From: Clostridiales bacterium
GTDB taxonomy: Bacteria > Bacillota > Clostridia > Oscillospirales > CAG-272
Length of the DNA stretch: 7,103 nucleotides
NCBI GenBank assembly: GCA_004554105.1
Contig: SFNW01000096.1
Location: 1 to 7,103 of the forward strand
Direction of reading: 5' to 3'
Shown: positions 1 through 6,204 of the stretch, in pieces
How positions within the stretch are numbered: position 1 is the first letter of the stretch
How the letters are laid out: every line of letters begins with the position of its first letter
Made by a program: the position numbers and the translations under genes
The notes under the pieces: model-generated
What the model saw: the letters and a program-made list of their open reading frames with translations, nothing else
Told to the model about the DNA's origin: nothing
The model's database searches: none

Positions 1-2
1 TT

Positions 3-167
3 TTTGCTTTCAAAAAAAGCGATGCAATCTTGTGGGTTAAATCGCGACAGCGCACTTTGGAAAAACTTTTCGCCGCGCACCCGCACGGGAAAGCCGCCGT
101 TATACGAGCAATTGAAAAAGCGATTTTTTTGGTGTATAATATCCAATATCAAATGTTAAAGAGGTAA
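3..167 (+). CDS. possible 3' end of an unrecognised upstream gene (partial)
   Basis: The third forward frame is open from the left edge to a TAA at 165-167 and would encode about 54 residues, rich in Lys, Ala and Ile and looking helical, ending in QYQMLKR. Its stop falls inside the ribosome binding site of the next gene, a layout typical of tightly packed genes. Many of its codons have the RNY pattern and GC-rich third positions seen in the neighbours, at least in the first half. Against it, the first forward frame is also open up to position 159, the last 60 bases are AT-rich, and a strong promoter lies within them. I do not recognise the peptide and give it no function. It could equally be non-coding leader DNA. 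Confidence 0.33.
   Translation, partial: FAFKKSDAILWVKSRQRTLEKLFAAHPHGKAAVIRAIEKAIFLVYNIQYQMLKR
112..140 (+). promoter_or_regulatory. sigma-A type promoter for the hydrolase-gltX-glnS-SLH operon
   Basis: The -35 hexamer TTGAAA (112-117, five of six consensus bases) and a perfect -10 hexamer TATAAT (135-140) are separated by exactly 17 bp, and the spacer contains a run of seven T. Transcription would start near 147, giving a leader of about 24 nt that holds only the ribosome binding site AAAGAGGT (158-165). There is no room for a riboswitch or T-box. This is the only strong promoter seen before the terminator at 5261, so it probably drives all four genes. Confidence 0.8.
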
Positions 168-170
168 ATT

Positions 171-785
171 ATGCGCGTAATCAGTCTTGAAAGCGCCGGA
201 TATGCGTCCAACGCGTACCTGATTGCAAACGACGAGGCGCGTGAGCTTGCCGTCGTCGACCCCAGCGTCGACCCGTCTGCCGCGGCGTCTCTGCTCGGTG
301 ACGGGTATTGCCTGAAATATGTTTTGCTGACGCACGGACATTTTGACCACATTCTGTTTGTCGACGAGTGGCGTGCGCTCGGTGCAAAGGTCTGCATTCA
401 TGCGCGTGACGCCGAGTTTCTCGGCGACCCTGCCAAAAGCCTGTATTTGCAGTTTTTTGCCCGCGACACGCGGCATCTGCCGCCCGACATTCTCCTGCAC
501 GACGGGGACAAGCTCACGCTCGGCACAGAAGAAATCACGATTTTGAGTACGCCCGGACATACCGGGGGAAGCGTCTGCTATCTGTTTGGCGACAGTATGA
601 TCAGCGGCGACACGCTGTTTCGCGGCTCGTTCGGCAGGACCGACCTTTACGGCTCGAGCGATGACGAAATGAGGCAAAGCCTCAAAAAACTGAGCGCGAT
701 TCAAACGAATTACACCGTATATCCCGGGCACGGCGCAACGACGACGCTCGAGCGCGAGAAAAAGTACGGTTATCTGCATGAATAA
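171..785 (+). CDS. MBL-fold metallohydrolase, glyoxalase II-like
   Basis: This is a complete 204-residue metallo-beta-lactamase-fold hydrolase of the short glyoxalase II-like group (YcbL/GloC-type). Members hydrolyse thioesters in the cytoplasm using a two-metal centre. All metal ligands are present: the HxHxDH motif as THGHFDH (H55, H57, D59, H60), H130 in TPGHTGG, D147 in SGDTLF and H187 in YPGHG. The FGRTDL segment (154-159) is characteristic of this subgroup. There is no signal peptide. The ATG at 171 is preceded by AAAGAGGT at good spacing, and the family's usual N-terminal strand begins immediately after it. At about 204 residues it lacks the C-terminal HAGH domain of classical glyoxalase II, as expected for this type. 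It leads an apparent operon, 14 nt before gltX. The fold and catalytic ability are secure. The substrate, possibly a lactoyl or other thiol ester, is not determinable here. Confidence 0.93.
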   Translation: MRVISLESAGYASNAYLIANDEARELAVVDPSVDPSAAASLLGDGYCLKYVLLTHGHFDHILFVDEWRALGAKVCIHARDAEFLGDPAKSLYLQFFARDTRHLPPDILLHDGDKLTLGTEEITILSTPGHTGGSVCYLFGDSMISGDTLFRGSFGRTDLYGSSDDEMRQSLKKLSAIQTNYTVYPGHGATTTLEREKKYGYLHE

Positions 786-799
786 ACGGAGTTGACAAC

Positions 800-2443
800 A
801 TGGATTTTACCAAACTTGCCGAATTTTTGTTTCCCGACGTCACCCTGACGCCCGAGAAACTCGAAGAATTATACCCGAAGCGCGATTTGCCCGAGGGAGC
901 AATCGTTTCGAGAATGGCGCCCAGTCCGACCGGCTTTGTCCATCTCGGAAACCTGGTGCAGGGGCTGACCTCGGAGCGGCTTTCGCATCAGTCGGGCGGC
1001 GTGCTGTTTTTGCGCGTCGAGGACACCGACAGCAAGCGCGAGGTCGCCGGCGCGGTCGAAACGCTGATTACTTCGCTGAAGCATTATAACATCATTTTCG
1101 ACGAAGGCGCGACGATAGACGGCGACAGCGGCGCATACGGCCCCTACCGACAGCGCGTGCGCAAGGATATTTACCATGTCTACGCGAAAAAACTCGTTGC
1201 CGAGGGTAAGGCCTACCCCTGCTTCTGCACCGAGGAGGAGCTCGCCGCCATTCACGCTGAGCAGGAAGCCGAAAAGGTCAACTTCGGTTACTACGGCAAA
1301 TGGGCGAAGTACCGCGACGCCTCGTTTGAGACGATTGAAGCAAACATCGAAGCGGGTATGCCGTGGGTGCTGCGCTTCCGCTCGGAGGGCAGCATCGAGC
1401 ATAAAATCAAGTTTACCGATTTGATTAAAGGAAACCTTGAGCTGACCGAAAACGACATTGACCATGTTCTGCTCAAATCGGACGGCATTCCGACCTATCA
1501 CTTCGCGCACGCGGTCGACGACCACCTGATGCGCACCACGCACGTTGTGCGCGGCGACGAGTGGCTGCCGTCGCTCCCGTTCCATTTGCAGCTTTTTGCG
1601 GCGCTCGGCTGGAAGCCGCCGAAGTATTTGCACATCGGCACGCTGATGAAGATGGACGGCGAATCCAAGCGCAAGCTCTCCAAGCGCAAGGACCCCGAGC
1701 TTGCACTGACCTTCTATCAGGAAATCGGCTATCCCGTCGAGGCGGTTTACGAATATCTGCTGACCATTCTCAACTCCAACTTTGAGGACTGGCGGCGGGC
1801 AAACCCGTTTGCAAGCACCGACGAGTTCAAATTCTCGTATAAGAAGATGAATCCCGCCGGCTCGCTCTTTGACACCGATAAACTGCGCGACGTTTCCAAG
1901 GACGTGCTTTCCAAAATGACGGCGGACAAGGTCTACGCGCTTGCCGTCGAGTGGGCAGAGCAGTACGACCGCGATTTCTACGAGAAGCTGACCGCGTGTC
2001 CCGACTATGCAAAGCAGATTCTCGCCATCGGCAGAGGCGGCAAAAAGCCGCGCAAGGACTTTGCCGTGTTCAGCGAACTGAAGCCGTATATGGCGTTCTT
2101 CTACGACGATTGGTTTAAAATCGAGGCGGAAATGCCCGCATTTGACAAAGCCGAGATTCTTGGAGTTCTGCGCGACTATGCGGCACTCTACGACGAGTCC
2201 GACGACCAGACCGCATGGTTTGACAAGGTGCGCGCACTCGCCGAACGGCACGGCTTTTGCCCCGACACCAAGACCTACAAGGCAAATCCCGATGCGTATA
2301 AAGGTCACGTCGGCGACGTCAGCATGATGCTGCGCGTTGCCGTCACCGGTCGGCAGAATTCGCCCGATTTGTACGAGGTCATGCGCATTCTCGGAAAAGA
2401 AAAAGTTTTGCAGCGGCTGAGCAACGCCGAAGAAACATTGTAA
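800..2443 (+). CDS. gltX: glutamyl-tRNA synthetase (class I)
   Basis: This enzyme charges tRNA-Glu with glutamate using ATP in the cytoplasm. It is complete at 547 residues, longer than the roughly 470-500 of many bacterial GluRS. The extra length is partly an N-terminal extension of about 35 residues before the catalytic core, which begins SRMAPSPTGFVHLGN. The HIGH motif is HLGN (48-51). The KMSKS loop is KLSKR (292-296), inside a locally repetitive SKRKLSKRKD stretch. FLRVEDTD (70-77) and GPYRQR (114-119) are typical core motifs, and the region after about 330 is the helical anticodon-binding part. The pair C141/C143 of the zinc-binding insertion is present, but W168 and K170 stand where the other two ligands are expected. 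ACGGAG at 786-791 sets the start, with 8 nt spacing. It lies 14 nt after the hydrolase and 16 nt before glnS. Apart from one TTA at codon 24, the gene uses no TTA, CTA or TCA codons. It resembles a GluRS branch I associate with Clostridia. Confidence 0.97.
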   Translation: MDFTKLAEFLFPDVTLTPEKLEELYPKRDLPEGAIVSRMAPSPTGFVHLGNLVQGLTSERLSHQSGGVLFLRVEDTDSKREVAGAVETLITSLKHYNIIFDEGATIDGDSGAYGPYRQRVRKDIYHVYAKKLVAEGKAYPCFCTEEELAAIHAEQEAEKVNFGYYGKWAKYRDASFETIEANIEAGMPWVLRFRSEGSIEHKIKFTDLIKGNLELTENDIDHVLLKSDGIPTYHFAHAVDDHLMRTTHVVRGDEWLPSLPFHLQLFAALGWKPPKYLHIGTLMKMDGESKRKLSKRKDPELALTFYQEIGYPVEAVYEYLLTILNSNFEDWRRANPFASTDEFKFSYKKMNPAGSLFDTDKLRDVSKDVLSKMTADKVYALAVEWAEQYDRDFYEKLTACPDYAKQILAIGRGGKKPRKDFAVFSELKPYMAFFYDDWFKIEAEMPAFDKAEILGVLRDYAALYDESDDQTAWFDKVRALAERHGFCPDTKTYKANPDAYKGHVGDVSMMLRVAVTGRQNSPDLYEVMRILGKEKVLQRLSNAEETL

Positions 2444-2459
2444 GGAGTCTTCTGAATTT

Positions 2460-4118
2460 ATGGAAGAAATCAAATCCAACTTTATAGACGAAATTATCAA
2501 GGCGGATCTCGAAGCAGACCCGAGTCTGAAAATCCACACCCGCTTTCCGCCCGAGCCGAACGGATACCTGCATATCGGCAGTGCCAAGGCGATTTGGATT
2601 AACAGCACGATGGCGAAAAAATACGGCGGGCTGTTCAATCTTCGCTATGACGACACCAACCCCGCAAAAGAGGATAACGAGTACGTCGAGTCGATTTACG
2701 AGGACCTCAAATGGCTCGGCGCAGAGCCGACCGGCGGCGTTTACTACGGCTCGGACTATTTTGACCGCTGCTATGAATATGCGCTGAAGCTGATTCGCGA
2801 CGGCAAGGCATACGTCTGCGACCTCACTGCCGAAGAGATGCGCGAATATCGCGGCACACTGACCGAGCCGGGCAAAAACAGCCCGTGGCGCGACCGCAGC
2901 GTTGAGGAAAACCTTGACCTCTTTGAGCGAATGAAGAACGGCGAATTTGCCGACGGCACGCATACGCTGCGCGCGAAAATCGACATGGCGTCGCCGAATA
3001 TCAATCTGCGCGACCCTGCGATTTACCGCATTGTACACGCCTCGCATCACCGTCAGGGCGACAAGTGGTGCATCTATCCGCTCTACGACTTTGCGCATCC
3101 GATTCAGGACGCGATTGAGGGCATCACGCATTCGCTCTGCTCGCTCGAATTTGAAAATCACCGTCCGCTTTACGAGTGGGTCATTGACAATATCGGTCTT
3201 GAAACCAAGACGAAGCCGAAGCAGCGGGAATTTGCGCGGCTGAACGTGACCTATACCGTCATGAGCAAGCGCTATCTGCGCGAGCTGGTCGAAACCAAGC
3301 TCGTCGACGGCTGGGACGACCCGCGTATGCCCACGCTCTGCGGTCTGCGCCGCCGCGGCTATACGCCCGCTTCGATTTTTGATTTTGTCGAGCGCGCCGG
3401 CGTTGCCAAGGCGTACAGCCTTGTCGACATCGAACTGCTCGAGCATTGCATTCGCGAGGAGTTGAACGAGACCGCGCCGCGCCGCGTTGCGATTCTCGAC
3501 CCCGTCAAGGTTGTCGTGACCAATTTCCCCGAGGACAAGGTCGAGTATTTCGAGCTGCCGAACAACCCGAATGACGAAAACGCAGGGAAGCGCAAGCTGC
3601 CATTTACGCGTGAGCTTTACATCGACCGCAGCGACTTTGAAGAAGTGCCGCCGCCGAAGTTCTTCCGCATGAAGCCGGACGGCGAGGTGCGGCTGATGGG
3701 CGCGTATATTGTCAAGTGCAACGAAATCGTGAAAAACGCGGACGGCAGCATCAAGGAAATCCGCTGCACCGCCGACCTTGAGACCGGCGCAAATATGCCC
3801 GCCGACGGCAGAAAGATTAAAGGCACGATTCACTGGCTGTCTGCGGCACACGCCAAGGACGTTGACGTCATGCTGTACGACAAGCTGTTTACGATTGAAA
3901 ACGTCGCCGACATTCCCGAGGACAAGACCTATAACGATTATCTGAATCCTGATTCGCTGAAGAAACTGACCGGCTGCAAGGTGGAAGAATCGCTTTGCGA
4001 CGCCGCGCCTGGCGACCGCTTCCAGTTTGTTCGCTGCGGCTATTTCGTCAAGGACACGCGGTATCCGAATACCTTTAACCGCATTGTCGGGCTTAAAGAC
4101 AGTTACCTCAAAAAATAA
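2460..4118 (+). CDS. glnS: glutaminyl-tRNA synthetase (class I)
   Basis: This enzyme charges tRNA-Gln directly with glutamine and ATP, bypassing the GatCAB transamidation route. It is complete at 552 residues, almost the same as the 554 of the E. coli enzyme, and collinear with it. The GlnRS-specific signature PPEPNGYLHIG (30-40) carries the HIGH motif at 38-41, and the KMSKS loop is VMSKR (267-271). The segment YDFAHPIQDAIEGITHS (209-225) matches the GlnRS active-site region. The two beta-barrel anticodon-binding domains run from about 342 to the end, with the typical ADGRKIKGTIHW (448-459) and a closing VGLKDSYLKK. No Yqey-like or N-terminal appended domain is present. The ribosome binding site AAGGAG (2442-2447) overlaps the gltX stop codon, with a rather long 12-nt spacing that suggests coupled translation. 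No TTA, CTA or TCA codons are used. It is probably co-transcribed with gltX. Confidence 0.98.
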   Translation: MEEIKSNFIDEIIKADLEADPSLKIHTRFPPEPNGYLHIGSAKAIWINSTMAKKYGGLFNLRYDDTNPAKEDNEYVESIYEDLKWLGAEPTGGVYYGSDYFDRCYEYALKLIRDGKAYVCDLTAEEMREYRGTLTEPGKNSPWRDRSVEENLDLFERMKNGEFADGTHTLRAKIDMASPNINLRDPAIYRIVHASHHRQGDKWCIYPLYDFAHPIQDAIEGITHSLCSLEFENHRPLYEWVIDNIGLETKTKPKQREFARLNVTYTVMSKRYLRELVETKLVDGWDDPRMPTLCGLRRRGYTPASIFDFVERAGVAKAYSLVDIELLEHCIREELNETAPRRVAILDPVKVVVTNFPEDKVEYFELPNNPNDENAGKRKLPFTRELYIDRSDFEEVPPPKFFRMKPDGEVRLMGAYIVKCNEIVKNADGSIKEIRCTADLETGANMPADGRKIKGTIHWLSAAHAKDVDVMLYDKLFTIENVADIPEDKTYNDYLNPDSLKKLTGCKVEESLCDAAPGDRFQFVRCGYFVKDTRYPNTFNRIVGLKDSYLKK

Positions 4119-4143
4119 TTTATAGAGGCAAAGGAGAACCACT

Positions 4144-5247
4144 ATGAAAAAGCTTTCCGTATTTCTTGCACTGCTGATGCTGCTCAGCACCTTTTCGCTT
4201 GCGGCATTTGCGGCAGACGGTGCCGTTTTGACCGTTGGCAGCGCGACCGCAAAGCCCGGCGAAACCGTTACCGTAACGATTGCGCTGAAGAACAATCCCG
4301 GTATTGTCGGCGCACAGTTTGATGTGAAGTTCGATGCGAGCGTTTTGTCCGTCGCCACATATACCGCCAAGAATTCAAAGTTTTTGGTGCCGGCTTTCGA
4401 CGCGGAAAAACTTGCCGCAAAGTCCAAGGTGACATTCGCCATGGCTACGCTGCTTGAAATTGTCAGCGGCGATATTTCGCTTGTCGATGTCAGCTTCAAA
4501 ATTGCCGACAACGCGGCTCCCGGCACATACGATTTGACGGTTGAAAATCTCAGCGTGTATACTTACGACGAATCTGCCGATAAGAATTCCGATAAGCAGT
4601 TCCCCTACGTTGCCGCAACGGCAGAGAAGGGCACGATTACGGTTACAACGGACAGCGGAAGCGGCACGGGCACCGGCAAAACTGAGGGCAAATTCACGGC
4701 TTCCAAGACCTATGACAACCGCTTTACCGATGTCACTGCCGACAAGTGGTTTTATGACTTTGTAACAACCGCATACGAGTACGGTCTTGCAAACGGTACG
4801 AGCAACACGAAGTTCTCACCCGACAGCAAGTTTACCGTTGCGCAGGCACTGACTGCGGCGGTCAACATTCACAAAACCTATTATGGTATGACGGTTCGCG
4901 CTGCGGCGGAAGGCGAAGCATGGTACACGCCTTATGTCGAATACTGCGTTGAAAACGGCATTATTGCCGAGGGGCAGTTCACCGAATTCGACAAGAAAAT
5001 CACGCGCGGTGAAATGGCAATCGTATTCGCCAACATTCTGCCCGCCGCCGAGTATGCCGCAAAGCGCACGGGCGTCTGCCCCGATGTGACGAGCGACATG
5101 GCTTGCTATAAGGCGGTTGAAAAACTCTATCAGGCGGGCATCGTCGGCGGTGATGCCGGAACCGGCAACTACCGTCCGAACGACGAAATTGCGCGTTCCG
5201 AGGCGTGCGTTATCTTTACCCGCATTGCACTGCCTTCCAAGAGATAA
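4144..5247 (+). CDS. secreted cohesin-like domain protein with three SLH repeats
   Basis: This is a complete 367-residue exported protein. Residues 1-23 form a Sec signal peptide (MKK, then a Leu-rich core), with likely cleavage after AFA at 21-23. Residues about 27-168 match a cohesin-like beta-sandwich: a VGSATAKPGETVTVTIAL opening, GAQFDVKFDASVLSV in the middle, and a closing GTITV strand. A Gly/Ser/Thr linker (169-181) leads to three S-layer homology repeats at about 193-240, 252-300 and 311-362. The TRAE-type wall-binding motifs read TVAQ (231-234), TRGE (287-290) and ARSE (350-353), so the first has lost its Arg. SLH trimers usually bind pyruvylated secondary wall polymers, so the protein probably sits on the cell surface and displays one cohesin-like module. 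Whether that module binds a dockerin is unknown, and none is seen here. Four Cys (268, 312, 321, 355) all lie in the SLH part. AAAGGAG (4130-4136) precedes the ATG by 7 nt. The gene follows glnS by 25 nt with no evident promoter of its own, and a terminator follows. Confidence 0.92.
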   Translation: MKKLSVFLALLMLLSTFSLAAFAADGAVLTVGSATAKPGETVTVTIALKNNPGIVGAQFDVKFDASVLSVATYTAKNSKFLVPAFDAEKLAAKSKVTFAMATLLEIVSGDISLVDVSFKIADNAAPGTYDLTVENLSVYTYDESADKNSDKQFPYVAATAEKGTITVTTDSGSGTGTGKTEGKFTASKTYDNRFTDVTADKWFYDFVTTAYEYGLANGTSNTKFSPDSKFTVAQALTAAVNIHKTYYGMTVRAAAEGEAWYTPYVEYCVENGIIAEGQFTEFDKKITRGEMAIVFANILPAAEYAAKRTGVCPDVTSDMACYKAVEKLYQAGIVGGDAGTGNYRPNDEIARSEACVIFTRIALPSKR

Positions 5248-5260
5248 CCGATTTTGGCTG

Positions 5261-5294
5261 AAACAGGCTTCCGATTTTTCGGAAGCCTGTTTTT
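5261..5294 (+). terminator. rho-independent terminator of the SLH-gene operon
   Basis: A perfect 14-bp inverted repeat (5261-5274 and 5279-5292) encloses a TTTT loop. The stem is built on ACAGGCTTCCGA with its complement. The T-rich stretch TGTTTTTGTTCTGTTT follows the 3' arm. It begins 13 nt after the stop codon of the SLH gene, and no convergent gene follows. The A-rich 5' flank could let it work weakly in the other direction, but no minus-strand gene needs that. Confidence 0.92.
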
Positions 5295-5357
5295 GTTCTG
5301 TTTCGGTGCTTTTTTCATATTTATATCGTATAGAATGACGCCTATCGAGGAGACACG

Positions 5358-6107
5358 ATGATGGAAAAACGCGAAAGCCTGCGCTTTACTTGGCTGATTC
5401 TGTTTTACTGTGTGTTGTTTATGCTTCTGCTCGCCGCGCTGTATGCACTGTACCTCGCAGCCGTGCCGAAACGAAATGCAGGCGCGCTGTATGCCGCGGC
5501 ATCGCCGCGCGAAGTCCGCGTTATCGTCGATGCGGGGCACGGCGGCAGAGACGGCGGGGCAACCGGCGTCACAGGGCTTCTGGAAAAAGAATTAAATCTT
5601 GAAATTTCGAATACACTCGGCGATATACTGCTTGCGGCAGGCGTCGAGACCCGTTTGACGCGCCGCGCCGACAGTCTTGTCTGCGATGAGAGCGACCCCA
5701 AACTGAAGGGGAAGCTGAAGCAGACCGATTTGAAGAATCGAGCCGCGCTTGCCGCCGCATTTCCGCAGGCATTGTTTATCAGCATCCACATGAATAACTT
5801 TCCCGTGGAAAAATACAGCGGATTGCAGGTCTATTATTCGGTCAACAATGAAAACAGCCTGACGCTGGCGACGCTGATTCAGTCCCGCGTCGCAGAAACG
5901 CTTCAGCCGGACAACACGCGCCGCGTGAAGGCGGCGGGGAGCAATATTTTTCTCCTTGACCGCATTCATTCGCCTGCGGTTTTGGTCGAGTGTGGATTCC
6001 TTTCCAACTATGCGGAAAGCAAAAAACTGGCAGACGCAGCCTATCGCAAAGAACTTGCCGCCTTGCTTGCGGTCTGCCTGATGCAAAATCTGCGCGAGCA
6101 GCCATAA
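5358..6107 (+). CDS. cwlD: N-acetylmuramoyl-L-alanine amidase, CwlD-like
   Basis: This is a zinc amidase (Amidase_3 family) that cuts the bond between N-acetylmuramic acid and L-Ala in peptidoglycan. It is complete at 249 residues, close to the roughly 237 of Bacillus subtilis CwlD, which acts with PdaA to make muramic delta-lactam in spore cortex. A membrane segment at about 11-35 serves as signal anchor or uncleaved signal, so the enzyme acts outside the membrane. The catalytic domain runs from about 52 to the end. Zinc ligands are H61 (VDAGHGGRDGG), E76 (LLEKELN) and H144 (SIHMN), and the catalytic Glu is E211 (VECGFLSN). GAGGAG (5347-5352) serves either of two adjacent ATGs, at 5358 (5 nt) or 5361 (8 nt, the better spacing), so the real product may lack one Met. 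It sits after a terminator, so it needs its own promoter, and no convincing one was found. Amidase activity is secure. The cortex role is inferred from size and architecture, and a vegetative wall amidase remains possible. Confidence 0.92.
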   Translation: MMEKRESLRFTWLILFYCVLFMLLLAALYALYLAAVPKRNAGALYAAASPREVRVIVDAGHGGRDGGATGVTGLLEKELNLEISNTLGDILLAAGVETRLTRRADSLVCDESDPKLKGKLKQTDLKNRAALAAAFPQALFISIHMNNFPVEKYSGLQVYYSVNNENSLTLATLIQSRVAETLQPDNTRRVKAAGSNIFLLDRIHSPAVLVECGFLSNYAESKKLADAAYRKELAALLAVCLMQNLREQP

Positions 6108-6123
6108 TTCGGGAGAAAAGCAC

Positions 6124-6152
6124 TTGAAAGAACAGGGCGGATATGTTATACT
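6124..6152 (+). promoter_or_regulatory. extended -10 promoter for metG
   Basis: A -35 hexamer TTGAAA (6124-6129) lies exactly 17 bp before the -10 hexamer TATACT (6147-6152). The TG at 6144-6145 is one base before the -10, making an extended -10 element. Transcription would start around 6159, leaving a 5' leader of about 45 nt before metG. That is too short for a T-box or SAM riboswitch, both of which often control metG in Firmicutes. Confidence 0.75.
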
Positions 6153-6156
6153 TACT

Positions 6157-6177
6157 GTGAATCATTTCGGCATTCAC
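6157..6177. repeat. short inverted repeat over the predicted metG transcription start
   Basis: GTGAAT (6157-6162) and its exact reverse complement ATTCAC (6172-6177) are separated by 9 bp, so the 21-bp element covers the predicted +1 of the metG promoter. It could be an operator or a small hairpin at the 5' end of the mRNA. Six-base arms are short enough to arise by chance, and no known operator consensus is recognised. Confidence 0.3.
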
Positions 6178-6204
6178 GATGCTTTTGCAATTTCGGAGGC
6201 AAAC

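Noticed and set aside
6..20. Small GCTTT/AAAGC hairpin at the left edge, possibly a terminator
   Set aside because: The stem is only 5 bp and no T-run follows it.
869..2638. 589-codon open frame on the minus strand opposite gltX
   Set aside because: The cause is the same: it ends exactly at the only TTA codon of gltX (869-871). The sense gene is unambiguous.
4084..4126. Separate promoter for the SLH gene at the end of glnS
   Set aside because: A TTGTCG is present at 4084, but the sequence 17 bp later is not a -10. The TATAGA at 4121 lies too close to the ribosome binding site.
2379..4526. 715-codon open frame on the minus strand opposite glnS
   Set aside because: It is codon-aligned with glnS and open only because glnS avoids three codons. 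It shows no recognisable domain, and the sense strand carries a complete GlnRS.
5307..5336. Possible promoter for the amidase gene, with TATAGAAT at 5329-5336 in an AT-rich stretch
   Set aside because: A -10-like sequence is present, also 6 of 8 like the sigma-E -10, but no acceptable -35 for sigma-A, sigma-E or sigma-G stands at the right distance. Some promoter must exist after the terminator, but this one is not supported.
6108..6204. T-box or SAM riboswitch before metG
   Set aside because: The leader is at most 97 nt, about 45 nt from the predicted start, and lacks the T-box consensus and any long stem.
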